DNA from: Phocaeicola coprophilus DSM 18228 = JCM 13818 | GTDB taxonomy: Bacteria; Bacteroidota; Bacteroidia; Bacteroidales; Bacteroidaceae | Direction: 5' to 3' | Assembly: GCF_000157915.1 (NCBI RefSeq) | Contig: NZ_EQ973643.1 | Coordinates: 542,093-597,872, forward strand | DNA: 55,780 bases | Shown: positions 1 through 7,821 of the stretch, piece by piece | Position numbering within the stretch: the stretch's first letter is position 1 | Layout of the letters: the number at the start of each line of letters is the position of its first letter | The notes under the pieces: generated by a model | What the model was told of the DNA's origin: nothing | The model's input: the letters and a program-made list of their open reading frames with translations, nothing else | The model's database searches: none | Made by a program: the position numbers and the translations under genes

Positions 1-553
1 ACTTAAAATAGTAACTGTCGTATTCCTCCTCAGAGATAACTTTCTTTTCAAACAAGGTTTTATTCCTGAGATATTCCTTTTCCGCTTGTGCCAATCCTGT
101 TTCCAGTTCCTGTTTCTTACGGATAAAATAGGCATATTCCTGTTGTCTTACTGGAGAACTGAAGGAATTCGGACAATCACCCTCAGCCAGATAAGCAAGG
201 TCGGCAAGCTGCGCACTGCAATCATTCAGTCGGCTGGTCTGATAATTGATTTTATAATCAGAGCTATTGGTTCTGAATCTTAGTATCACGTCACCCTTGT
301 TAACCTGCTCTCCTTCCTTTACAAAAACCGAATCTACAATTTCTGTAATGGAAGAAGTTATTTCCGCTTTTTCCGCTACCGGTCTCACTACTCCACTCCC
401 CTGTACGGAGATATCTACATAGATAAATGGAAGTGCCACTAATGTGACTGTTACTGCAAATAAAACAATCCAGTAGATTATCTGTGATTTTGTTGTGTGC
501 TGATAGATGTATGTCTCAATACTGTTCTCTATCCATTCGTTCGGTAATAACAT
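1..553 (-). CDS. HlyD-family secretion protein, N-terminal part (cut by window edge)
   Basis: Reading the minus strand from an ATG at 551-553 gives about 184 uninterrupted codons that run off the left edge. The protein begins MLLPNEWIENSIETYIYQ. A single membrane segment follows at about residues 25-45, then a lipoyl-like stretch (VQGSGVVRPVAEKAEITSSI, VKEGEQVNKGDVILRF) and the start of a coiled-coil region rich in Lys/Glu. This is the layout of the periplasmic adaptor of type I peptide exporters, which in Bacteroidales usually sits beside a peptidase-containing ABC transporter; that partner is not visible here. A -7-like TACTTTTG lies at 600-607 on the minus strand. The family call is good; the exported substrate is unknown. 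Confidence 0.85.
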   Translation of the reverse strand, partial: MLLPNEWIENSIETYIYQHTTKSQIIYWIVLFAVTVTLVALPFIYVDISVQGSGVVRPVAEKAEITSSITEIVDSVFVKEGEQVNKGDVILRFRTNSSDYKINYQTSRLNDCSAQLADLAYLAEGDCPNSFSSPVRQQEYAYFIRKKQELETGLAQAEKEYLRNKTLFEKKVISEEEYDSYYFK

Positions 554-657
554 ATCTGATTAAAATTTAAACGGTTACTTTGTTTTCTAATCTATAGCAC
601 AAAAGTAACCGTTCTGAAAAAGAGAATATGTTATGCTTATGTTATCGTTAGGTTAAA

Positions 658-698
658 AACAGAAAGGCTGTCTTCAAAAATGAGACAGCCTTTCTGTT
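658..698. terminator. Strong hairpin, probable terminator
   Basis: A 16-bp perfect stem has arms 658-673 and 683-698 around a 9-nt loop. The plus-strand 3' side ends in a T-rich run (CTGTTTTGTTG) and the minus-strand side in A/T-rich sequence, so it could act in either direction. Confidence 0.6.
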
Positions 699-913
699 TT
701 GTTGAATAATTACAATTTCTTAAAACTGAAAAACTTTATATCAACTAAAAAATCCCATACGAATCAAGAAACTTTATGTGAACTATAAGCTATATATAAA
801 CCGGAAATGTTTGATTTCAGCTGAAAGATCCCATACACACCTGAAATCTTTATACTATCGGAAAATTTCAGATAAAACGGAAGTATACTGATAAAAGAAA
901 ACCTTACCAGCAA

Positions 914-957
914 TAAAAAATGCCTTCCTGAGTCTCTTTTCCAACTCAAGAAGGCAT
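914..957 (-). terminator. Terminator of ilvE
   Basis: Inverted repeat with arms 920-932 and 945-957 and one mismatch. On the minus strand it is followed by a run of T (plus-strand A at 915-920). It starts 22 nt after the ilvE stop. Confidence 0.75.
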
Positions 958-979
958 CACATATCATTCAATAAAAATT

Positions 980-1999
980 TTAATCAAGTACCATCACCCA
1001 ATTATGAACATCAGGTTCATCTCCATACTGGATTGCACGCAATTTGTTATACAGTTTTTCACTGATCGGTCCGGGCTTTCCATCTTTAGAAATGACATAT
1101 GACTTATTGTTTTCCAAATCATCAATACGCTGAATCGGACTGATTACTGCTGCAGTACCACAAGCACCAGCCTCTTCGAAAGTAGACAGTTCTTCTTCCG
1201 GAATCGGACGGCGCTCTACTTTCAATCCCATATCTTCCGCTAGCTGCATCAAACTACGGTTTGTGATAGACGGAAGAATAGACGTTGACAGAGGAGTGAT
1301 ATAGGTATTATCCTTGATACCAAAGAAATTGGCTGCACCACATTCATCAATGTATTTCTTTTCTTTTGCATCCAAATAGAATTCGCTGGCATATCCTGCA
1401 TCATGAGCCATCTTATTTGCCCGCAAGCTGGCTGCATAGTTTCCACCTACTTTATAAGTACCTGTACCCAACGGAGCAGCACGGTCAAACTGACGGATAA
1501 TCACATAAGGATTGGTTGCAAAGCCACCTTTGAAGTACGGTCCTACCGGAGTAACAAAAACAACAAACATATATTCGCTAGCCGGATGAACACCTACCTG
1601 AGCTCCTGTTCCGATCAGCAAAGGACGGATATACAAGGCTGCTCCACTTTCATAAGGAGGAATAAACCGTTCATTCGCCTTGACAACCATTTTCATAGCC
1701 TCACAGAATTTCTCAGTCGGCAACTCCGGCATCAAAATTCCGCGACATGTACTTTGCAAACGTTCTGCATTTGCATCCGGACGGAAAATACGGATCTTAC
1801 CATCTTTTCCACGATAAGCCTTCAAGCCTTCAAAAGCTTCCTGACCATAATGCAAGCAAGTTGCTGCCATGTGAATATTCAATGTTTCTTCTGAACAAAG
1901 TTCCAGTTCACCCCACTTTCCGTCGCGATAATAACAACGGACGTTGTAATCTGTCTTCATATAGCCAAATGACAGATTAGCCCAATCAATTTCTTTCAT
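980..1999 (-). CDS. ilvE: Branched-chain amino acid aminotransferase
   Basis: A 339-residue fold-type IV PLP aminotransferase that interconverts Leu/Ile/Val and their 2-keto acids using glutamate/2-oxoglutarate in the cytoplasm. The Schiff-base lysine is K183 in GTGTYKVGGNYA. The substrate-side motifs EAFEGLKAYRG (about 54-64), YIRPLLIGTG and the C-terminal GACGTAAVISP are all present, and the length is normal for the family. It is transcribed alone: a promoter lies at 2040-2070 and a terminator at 914-957, and no other ilv gene is next to it. Confidence 0.95.
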   Translation of the reverse strand: MKEIDWANLSFGYMKTDYNVRCYYRDGKWGELELCSEETLNIHMAATCLHYGQEAFEGLKAYRGKDGKIRIFRPDANAERLQSTCRGILMPELPTEKFCEAMKMVVKANERFIPPYESGAALYIRPLLIGTGAQVGVHPASEYMFVVFVTPVGPYFKGGFATNPYVIIRQFDRAAPLGTGTYKVGGNYAASLRANKMAHDAGYASEFYLDAKEKKYIDECGAANFFGIKDNTYITPLSTSILPSITNRSLMQLAEDMGLKVERRPIPEEELSTFEEAGACGTAAVISPIQRIDDLENNKSYVISKDGKPGPISEKLYNKLRAIQYGDEPDVHNWVMVLD

Positions 2000-2039
2000 T
2001 ATATTTAATTTAATGTTTATCCTTTATAAATGTTGCAAG

Positions 2040-2070
2040 CAAAAGTACGGTTTATATTTACATTTTCCAA
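2040..2070 (-). promoter_or_regulatory. ilvE promoter
   Basis: On the minus strand a TTG (2068-2070) is followed about 20 nt later by TACTTTTG (2047-2040), which fits the Bacteroidetes -33/-7 pattern. It lies about 40 nt upstream of the ilvE ATG. Confidence 0.6.
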
Positions 2071-2087
2071 CTTTATTGTTTGTTTTT

Positions 2088-2300
2088 TCATTTTACTTCG
2101 GCTTCCGTATCCGCATTCAGCATCTTTTTGATTTCGGTATCTGCCTTATACAACTTGTCACGGCAAAAAGCAATCAGTTTCTGTGCTTCTTTCAGATTCT
2201 CACCCAACTGGTCAATATCCAGTTCATTGCTTTCAATCCGGGCTACAATTCCTTCCAGACGTTTGATAGCCTCCGCATAAGTTTCTTTCTTTGCTGCCAT
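2088..2300 (-). CDS. xseB: Exodeoxyribonuclease VII small subunit
   Basis: A 70-residue acidic helical protein. The conserved segment TYAEAIKRLEGIVARIESNEL followed by a second helix with CRDKL is typical of XseB. It assembles in several copies on XseA to form exonuclease VII, which degrades single-stranded DNA to oligonucleotides. It follows the xseA stop by 4 nt, so the two are co-transcribed. It ends only 41 nt before the ilvE promoter. Confidence 0.92.
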   Translation of the reverse strand: MAAKKETYAEAIKRLEGIVARIESNELDIDQLGENLKEAQKLIAFCRDKLYKADTEIKKMLNADTEAEVK

Positions 2301-2304
2301 ATCT

Positions 2305-3615
2305 TTAATTTTCGATTTTTAAAATTCTGCTGTTGACTGTTCCTTTTGCCAGTCGTGTCTGTACCTCATCACCCGGTTGCAGCTCAGACGCATCCGTCAC
2401 AGCCTTGCCGTTCTTCAACGTAATACTATATCCTTTTTTCAGCAACACCTCCGGTGAAGCAGCCTTAACCTGCTGTTCCAGCAGTTCCAGCCGATGTTCT
2501 TCTTTCTGCAAACGGGCCGTCACAGCCTGTGTCAAACGCTGTGACAGCTGCAGCCGGTATTGCTCATGCACCAGTCTTGTCTGCCATGCCATCTGCATTC
2601 GCCGGGCCAGATTCTCCTGACGAAACTGCTCAGCCTGCAGACGCATCAGGACCTTTCCCGGAATCCGGGTCACCCAGCGATCCAGACGTTCCTTTTCCCG
2701 TTCCAATCGTTCCGGCACTCCCTGACGGATCTGTTCCCTGTAACTTTCCAGTTCCTCTGCCACTTCCCGCATACGGGATATCAGAAATTCAGCAGCAGCA
2801 GTCGGAGTCTTAACCCGTGTATGAGAGACCATATCGAGCACCGTATCGTCCCGTTCATGACCGATTCCCGTAATGACCGGTAACGGAAACTGTGCACAAT
2901 GAGCTGCCAGTTCATACGTATCGAATCCGGACAAATCGGATGTCGCTCCTCCTCCACGAATGATAACCACGGCATCCCAGTGATCTATTTCCTGATAGAT
3001 CTGCTCCAAAGCACGGATAATGGTCTCTTCCACCTTGTCTCCCTGCATGATAGCCGGGAACAAACGGACATAAAAGACAAAGCCCCATGCATTATGGAAC
3101 AACTGATTGCAGAAGTCCCCATAACCGGCAGCCGTTGCCGAAGAAATAACGGCAATCCGCTGCGTCAGATACGGAAAATCCAGTTCCTTATTCAACGTCA
3201 GCACTCCTTCGCCCTCCAGACGCTTCAGAATCTCCCGCCGACGACGGGCCATGTCTCCCAAAGTATAAGTAGGATCAATATCCACTACAGTCAGAGAATA
3301 GCCGTAAAGTTCATGAAAATCAACCGTAACCTTCACCAGCACTTTGATTCCGGAGACAAACGCCTGACCAGTTTCACGCTCAAAATAAGGCCTCAACCGC
3401 ATATAGACATTACTCCAGATAATCCCTCTGGCCTTCGCCAGAAGCGCATTGCTCTTCGGGTCCTTCTGCACAAACTCCAGATAACAGTGTCCTGAATAAT
3501 TGGCCCGCACATCACTCAGTTCTGCCTGTACCCAATATTCATCAGGCAGACAAGTCCGAATGCTCTGGCGTACCAGTCCATTCAGTTCAACCAACGATAA
3601 TGCCAACTGTTGCAT
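2305..3615 (-). CDS. xseA: Exodeoxyribonuclease VII large subunit
   Basis: The 436-residue catalytic subunit of exonuclease VII. An N-terminal OB-fold (WVQAELSDVRANYSGHCYLEFVQKD, about residues 28-52) is followed by the exonuclease core with IAVISSATAAGYGDF, VVIIRGGGATSDL and TGIGHERDDTVLDMVSHTRVKTPTAAAEFL, and then a long coiled-coil arm. All key family motifs are intact. Seven nucleotides separate it from the upstream protease stop and four from xseB, so the order is protease-xseA-xseB in one operon. Confidence 0.95.
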   Translation of the reverse strand: MQQLALSLVELNGLVRQSIRTCLPDEYWVQAELSDVRANYSGHCYLEFVQKDPKSNALLAKARGIIWSNVYMRLRPYFERETGQAFVSGIKVLVKVTVDFHELYGYSLTVVDIDPTYTLGDMARRRREILKRLEGEGVLTLNKELDFPYLTQRIAVISSATAAGYGDFCNQLFHNAWGFVFYVRLFPAIMQGDKVEETIIRALEQIYQEIDHWDAVVIIRGGGATSDLSGFDTYELAAHCAQFPLPVITGIGHERDDTVLDMVSHTRVKTPTAAAEFLISRMREVAEELESYREQIRQGVPERLEREKERLDRWVTRIPGKVLMRLQAEQFRQENLARRMQMAWQTRLVHEQYRLQLSQRLTQAVTARLQKEEHRLELLEQQVKAASPEVLLKKGYSITLKNGKAVTDASELQPGDEVQTRLAKGTVNSRILKIEN

Positions 3616-3622
3616 GGTGAAT

Positions 3623-5005
3623 TTATTTCTTGTCTTTCAATTTCAGGCCCAGATGATAAGCCTTCCAGACATCCGACACACCATAACCGAAGATATTGTC
3701 CGGATATTGCGCCCGGTCGCCTGACTGATGAATGACCTCAATCAACTGACGGACAGACAGCCAGGGACAAGCTTGCCACAAACATGTTGCCAGACCACAG
3801 AAGATCGGAGAAGCAAAAGAGGTTCCATTTGCAAAGGATACTCCCCCATCTGTTCCAACGACACTCGATCTCAGACCTACTGCCATAACATCCGGTTTTA
3901 CTCTTCCATCGGCAGTATATCCCAAAGAAGAGAAAGTGGCATTCATTCCTTTCCGGTCAATAGCTCCTACAGTGATCACATTTTCCGCATCAGCCGGAGG
4001 AGTAATCTTTTTCCATGTTCCTGCTCCTGAATTTCCGGCACTGCATACCACCAGCATTCCTTTGTCCGCAGCATGTGCAGCCGATAAGGCCATCAGTGAA
4101 GTCCGTCCATCCAGATCCCGGTAACGATAATTGAACGTTGAATCATCAAAAGCATAATATCCCAAAGAAGTGTTCACGACATCCACTCCAACACTGTCGG
4201 CAAACTCTATGGCTGCTGCCCAGTTGTCCTCCTCTACAGGCTGTTCCGTATCATTGTCTTCGCTGCGGAGCAACCAGTAAGCTGCTTCCGGAGCCGTACC
4301 GACCATTATATGAGGTTCATTGGTCGCCATACAGGAAAGAACAGACAAGCCATGACTGTGCTCTTCATAAATATCCGAAGCCGGATTCACAAAATCACGG
4401 ACTCCCAGCAGATTCATTTTCCGGAAAAACCTGATTTCGTCCACATTGAAGAAACCGGCATCAATAACCGCAATCTGCATGCCTTTTCCCTTGAATCCGG
4501 CCAGATGCAGACTGTCTCCATGATGCATCCGGATCTGTTCCGCACCTGCTCCATAAAAATCATCCGTCCGGTTCCATTTATTTCTGACCTGTTTCTTCCG
4601 GTCCTTATCCCGTGCAGGTATCGAATCAGGAGAAGTCCATACCTTCTTTACCTCCTTTACAAAGGAAAGCTGACGGAAACGGCCGGCCATATTTTCATCT
4701 TCAGCCTGCATCAGTACGGTATTATTCCATTTGCTGGCTGAAGGGAAGCGGGCTCCACAGGCTTCCAGTTTTTCAATATACTCCCGGCATACAGGCAAGT
4801 CCGTAGAATCAACCGCAATCCCCTGCCGCACTCTGCGCTGCACAGCCCGTTCAGAAAGGAACTCTTCAGGCTTATCCAGCGAATAGGTTGTAGACTGCTT
4901 GTCTGTCAGCTGCACCCGGAATTTATAACTTTTCTGCGCAGGCAAAGCCAGACTTCCCAGCAACAAACCTGCCAAAACTCCCAATTTAACGCAATTCATC
5001 ATCAT
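3623..5005 (-). CDS. Secreted subtilisin-like (S8) serine protease
   Basis: A 460-residue protein with an N-terminal signal peptide (GVLAGLLLGSLALPAQ, cleavage near residue 23) and a pro-region of about 150 residues. The subtilisin fold carries a complete triad: D182 (IAVIDAGF), H218 (EEHSHGLSVLS) and S396 (NGTSFASP), with the oxyanion Asn at about 325 (CSAGNSG). It probably acts in the periplasm or at the cell surface; no C-terminal sorting domain is seen. It is the first gene of the protease-xseA-xseB operon, with a -7 motif TATCTTTG at 5064-5071 on the minus strand. The substrate cannot be inferred, and the pairing with a DNA exonuclease has no obvious functional logic. Confidence 0.9.
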   Translation of the reverse strand: MMMNCVKLGVLAGLLLGSLALPAQKSYKFRVQLTDKQSTTYSLDKPEEFLSERAVQRRVRQGIAVDSTDLPVCREYIEKLEACGARFPSASKWNNTVLMQAEDENMAGRFRQLSFVKEVKKVWTSPDSIPARDKDRKKQVRNKWNRTDDFYGAGAEQIRMHHGDSLHLAGFKGKGMQIAVIDAGFFNVDEIRFFRKMNLLGVRDFVNPASDIYEEHSHGLSVLSCMATNEPHIMVGTAPEAAYWLLRSEDNDTEQPVEEDNWAAAIEFADSVGVDVVNTSLGYYAFDDSTFNYRYRDLDGRTSLMALSAAHAADKGMLVVCSAGNSGAGTWKKITPPADAENVITVGAIDRKGMNATFSSLGYTADGRVKPDVMAVGLRSSVVGTDGGVSFANGTSFASPIFCGLATCLWQACPWLSVRQLIEVIHQSGDRAQYPDNIFGYGVSDVWKAYHLGLKLKDKK

Positions 5006-5104
5006 ACTGTTTTTAAACTTTCACCAATCCGATCAATCTTGATCCTATTTATTTTTCAGGCGACAAAGATAGACAAACTTTTCCCGAATGCAGAAAAAAT
5101 TGCG

Positions 5105-5112
5105 TACCTTTG
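5105..5112 (+). promoter_or_regulatory. -7 promoter motif of the MATE gene
   Basis: TACCTTTG, 53 nt before the ATG. Only 33 nt separate it from the divergent -7 motif of the protease operon (5064-5071, minus), making a compact divergent promoter region. Confidence 0.5.
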
Positions 5113-5165
5113 CAGCAATATTTTTAGGATAACGGAAGACTTAAAAGCAAGAATTAAAGAATATT

Positions 5166-6530
5166 ATGGCACAAAAAGGAAATGCTGCGGAATTAGGAAC
5201 AGAGAACATCAGAAAACTATTGGTACAATATGCCGTACCGGCCATCATCGCCATGACGGCTTCTTCTCTCTACAATATGGTGGACAGTATTTTTATCGGT
5301 CACGGAGTTGGTCCTCTGGCTATTTCCGGTCTGGCCATTACCTTTCCGCTCATGAACCTGGCTGCAGCCTTTGGTTCACTGGTCGGCGTAGGAGCTTCCA
5401 CTTTAATTTCAGTCAAGCTGGGACAGAAAGACTACCTCACGGCCCAGCAGATCCTTGGAAATGTAGTTTCGCTCAACGTTATCATTGGAGTGATATTTAC
5501 CGTCATCACCCTGCTCTTTCTGGACCCGATCCTTTATTTCTTCGGAGCCAGCGAGGCCACTATACCTTATGCACGCGACTATATGATCACGATTTTGCTG
5601 GGAAATGTAGTCACTCACATGTACCTGGGACTGAATTCTGTACTCCGTTCAGCCGGTCATCCGCAAAAAGCCATGATCGCTACCATTCTGACAGTTGTCA
5701 TCAACACGATACTCGACCCGCTTTTCATCTACACCTTCAATATGGGAATCCGGGGAGCCGCCGTAGCAACCATTCTGGCACAGATCATTTCACTCTGCTG
5801 GCTCATCCGCATCTTCTGCAACAAGGAAGAGCTTCTGCACTTTCAAAAAGGCATTTACCGTCTCAAAGGCGTACTGGTAGAAAATATCATCGGCATCGGT
5901 ATGGCTCCGTTCCTGATGAACATGGCTTCCTGCTTTATTGTCATCCTGATCAATAAAGGCCTTAAACTGTATGACGGTGACCTGGCCATCGGTGCCTTCG
6001 GTATCGTTAACCGCATCGTATATCTCTTCGTCATGATTGTGATGGGACTGAACCAGGGTATGCAGCCCATTGCCGGCTATAACTTCGGCGCCCAGCAGTA
6101 TCACCGGGTCAACCGGGTCATGCAACTCACGGTTATAGCTGCCACGATTGTCACAACCTCGGGCTTTCTGGTCGGAGAACTTATTCCGGAACTGGCCGTT
6201 TCAGCCTTCACTACCGACCGTCATCTGATCGATTTATCAGCCGACGGACTCCGGGTAGTCGTCATGTTCTTTCCCATTATCGGCTTCCAGATGGTAACTT
6301 CCAACTTCTTCCAGAGCATCGGAATGGCCAAGAAAGCCATTATCCTGTCTTTAAGCCGTCAGGTACTTATCCTGATTCCCTGCCTGCTCATTCTTCCTCT
6401 TTTCTGGGGAGCCAAGGGAATCTGGTTCAGCATGCCGATTTCAGATGCACTTGCCAGTCTGATTGCGGGAGTAATGCTCTATAAACAGTTCCAGACCTTC
6501 AAGCGCCATCACGCAGCCCAACAGCAATAA
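5166..6530 (+). CDS. MATE family multidrug efflux transporter
   Basis: A 454-residue integral inner-membrane protein with about twelve hydrophobic segments in two related halves. The motifs are typical of the DinF/NorM-like branch of MATE: PAIIAMTASSLYNMVDSIFIG near the N-terminus and GAAVATILAQ and MQPIAGYNFGAQQ in the middle. These proteins export cationic drugs or metabolites using a Na+ or H+ gradient. The short soluble N-terminus and the ATG after an A-rich leader support this start. The transported compound is not predictable. The kinase-like gene 82 nt downstream has its own promoter. Confidence 0.93.
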   Translation: MAQKGNAAELGTENIRKLLVQYAVPAIIAMTASSLYNMVDSIFIGHGVGPLAISGLAITFPLMNLAAAFGSLVGVGASTLISVKLGQKDYLTAQQILGNVVSLNVIIGVIFTVITLLFLDPILYFFGASEATIPYARDYMITILLGNVVTHMYLGLNSVLRSAGHPQKAMIATILTVVINTILDPLFIYTFNMGIRGAAVATILAQIISLCWLIRIFCNKEELLHFQKGIYRLKGVLVENIIGIGMAPFLMNMASCFIVILINKGLKLYDGDLAIGAFGIVNRIVYLFVMIVMGLNQGMQPIAGYNFGAQQYHRVNRVMQLTVIAATIVTTSGFLVGELIPELAVSAFTTDRHLIDLSADGLRVVVMFFPIIGFQMVTSNFFQSIGMAKKAIILSLSRQVLILIPCLLILPLFWGAKGIWFSMPISDALASLIAGVMLYKQFQTFKRHHAAQQQ

Positions 6531-6553
6531 GCCTCAAGAAGTATCTTTTTTTA

Positions 6554-6585
6554 TTTGCGAAGCTTAAATAAAATTTTTATTTTTG
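6554..6585 (+). promoter_or_regulatory. Promoter of the cytidylate-kinase-like gene
   Basis: TTTG (6554-6557), 20 nt, then TATTTTTG (6578-6585). Its position rules out a longer reading from 6583 and supports the ATG at 6613. Confidence 0.55.
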
Positions 6586-6612
6586 TTCCGACAGAACCAA
6601 ACAAGATACACT

Positions 6613-7245
6613 ATGAGTGAACATTATGTCATTAATCTGGGACGTCAGCTAGGAAGCGGCGGAAAAGAAATCGGAGAAAAGCTGGCTCAGCAGCTGGGCA
6701 TTGCCTTTTATGACAAGGAACTGATTAATCTGGCTTCCGAAGAAAGCGGACTGTGCAGAGAGTTTTTTGAGAAGGCGGACGAAAAAGCCTCACAAAGCAT
6801 ATTGGGAGGACTGTTCGGATCCCGTTTTCCTTTTATCACAGAAGGAGCCTATCCCTATAATTCATACCTGAGCAATGATTCGCTGTTTAAAATACAGAGT
6901 GATGTCATACGCCATCTGGCAGAGAAACAGTCCTGCCTGTTTGTAGGACGATGTGCAGACTATATCCTGCGTGACCACCCGCGATGTGCCAACGTATTCG
7001 TATCGGCCTCACCGGAAGCACGAATCGAACGTCTGATGAAGCTTCACAACATCAGCAGCGAGGAGGCAGAAGAACTGATGGAAAAGGCTGACAAGAAACG
7101 CTCCTCCTATTATAATTATTACAGCTACAAGACATGGGGAGCAGCTGCCACCTATCATCTGTGTATTGATTCCTCAGTGTTGGGAATTGACGGAACCGTG
7201 GAGTTTATCAAGAACTTTGTCAAATTAAAACTCCATCTGGACTAG
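6613..7245 (+). CDS. Cytidylate kinase-like protein
   Basis: A 210-residue P-loop kinase-like protein of the cytidylate-kinase-like family (the AAK/CMP-kinase-related group widespread in Bacteroidetes and Firmicutes). The N-terminus INLGRQLGSGGKEIGEKLAQQLG forms the nucleotide-binding loop, with GSGGKEIG replacing a canonical GxxxxGK[ST]. FYDKELINLAS and a C-terminal Arg-rich lid (DKKRSSYYNYYS) follow. True Cmk enzymes are similar in size, so CMP kinase activity is possible, but the substrate of this subfamily is uncertain. The start is placed at the ATG 28 nt after the -7 motif. Confidence 0.85.
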   Translation: MSEHYVINLGRQLGSGGKEIGEKLAQQLGIAFYDKELINLASEESGLCREFFEKADEKASQSILGGLFGSRFPFITEGAYPYNSYLSNDSLFKIQSDVIRHLAEKQSCLFVGRCADYILRDHPRCANVFVSASPEARIERLMKLHNISSEEAEELMEKADKKRSSYYNYYSYKTWGAAATYHLCIDSSVLGIDGTVEFIKNFVKLKLHLD

Positions 7246-7267
7246 ATATTACACTGCTTTCAGCAAA

Positions 7268-7340
7268 CACAGGGACCGGAATCATTTTCAATCAATCATC
7301 CAAAAACCATAAACTTTTTCAAGGTGATTCCGGTCCTGTG
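7268..7340. repeat. Long inverted repeat between convergent genes
   Basis: Arms 7268-7284 and 7325-7340 pair over 16 bp with one bulged base and enclose a loop of about 40 nt. No T-tract follows on either side, so it is not a classical terminator, but it may protect 3' ends of the converging transcripts. Confidence 0.5.
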
Positions 7341-7382
7341 GTGCTTTCCGGCACAATTCTCTGTCGGGAATGACGGAGTCTG

Positions 7383-7688
7383 TCAACCGACCACTCTTCC
7401 ATCTTCCGTCAGATACATTACTTTTTCTTTCAGATCACTTGACAAAACAATCACTTTATAGAGACGGCTGCCATCCGGACTATAAGTCATAAAAGCCTGT
7501 TTCAGCAGAGCACCTTCCTGCGCCAGCCGGTCGAGTACTTCCCCTGACAAATCATTCAGATAAACTTCCACATACACCGTCTGCGGTTTATCTTCTGTTG
7601 ATTTTTCCACTTTCTTGGGAGCATTGTCTGCCCACATCATTGAAGCACTCATTACCATACCTAAGAATAAAACTAATACCTTTTTCAT
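7383..7688 (-). CDS. Small exported protein of unknown function
   Basis: A 101-residue protein with a clear signal peptide (MKKVLVLFLGMVMSASMMWA, cleavage about residue 20) and a soluble remainder of about 80 residues with Lys-rich and beta-forming stretches (TVYVEVYLNDLSGEVL, SRLYKVIVLSSDL). No family is recognised and no lipobox is present, so it is probably periplasmic. It sits downstream of the first ppk gene with a gap of about 130 nt that holds a small hairpin, so co-transcription is possible but not shown. Confidence 0.75.
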   Translation of the reverse strand: MKKVLVLFLGMVMSASMMWADNAPKKVEKSTEDKPQTVYVEVYLNDLSGEVLDRLAQEGALLKQAFMTYSPDGSRLYKVIVLSSDLKEKVMYLTEDGRVVG

Positions 7689-7732
7689 AACACTTGAACT
7701 TTTAATTATTAAAACCTATCGTTATGAATGAT

Positions 7733-7761
7733 GCAAGGGGCATGCCAAATATGTCCCTTGC
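7733..7761. repeat. Small inverted repeat upstream of the exported protein
   Basis: GCAAGGG at 7733-7739 pairs with CCCTTGC at 7755-7761. It lies between ppk and the small exported gene and lacks a T-tract. It may be an RNA processing or regulatory hairpin. Confidence 0.35.
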
Positions 7762-7821
7762 AAAAGATATCTGATTATTAACCAGTTAAAAATAAGCCTC
7801 CACCTGTATATTGTGGAAATA

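Larger units (their letters stand above)
554..979. other. Intergenic region with two hairpins and imperfect AT-rich repeats
   Basis: No convincing gene. It holds the minus-strand promoter of the HlyD gene, a strong hairpin at 658-698, the ilvE terminator at 914-957, and imperfect repeats between about 726 and 861. A block resembling CTGAAAAACTTTATATCAAC occurs three times (near 726, 764 and 840). A block ending ATCCCATAC occurs twice (751-760 and 827-836). Confidence 0.6.

Noticed and set aside
764-967. 67-codon frame on the minus strand
   Set aside because: It lies in the AT-rich repeats and runs through the ilvE terminator.
5039-5956. 305-codon open frame on the plus strand
   Set aside because: Overlaps the MATE gene in another frame; the MATE product has clear motifs and a promoter.
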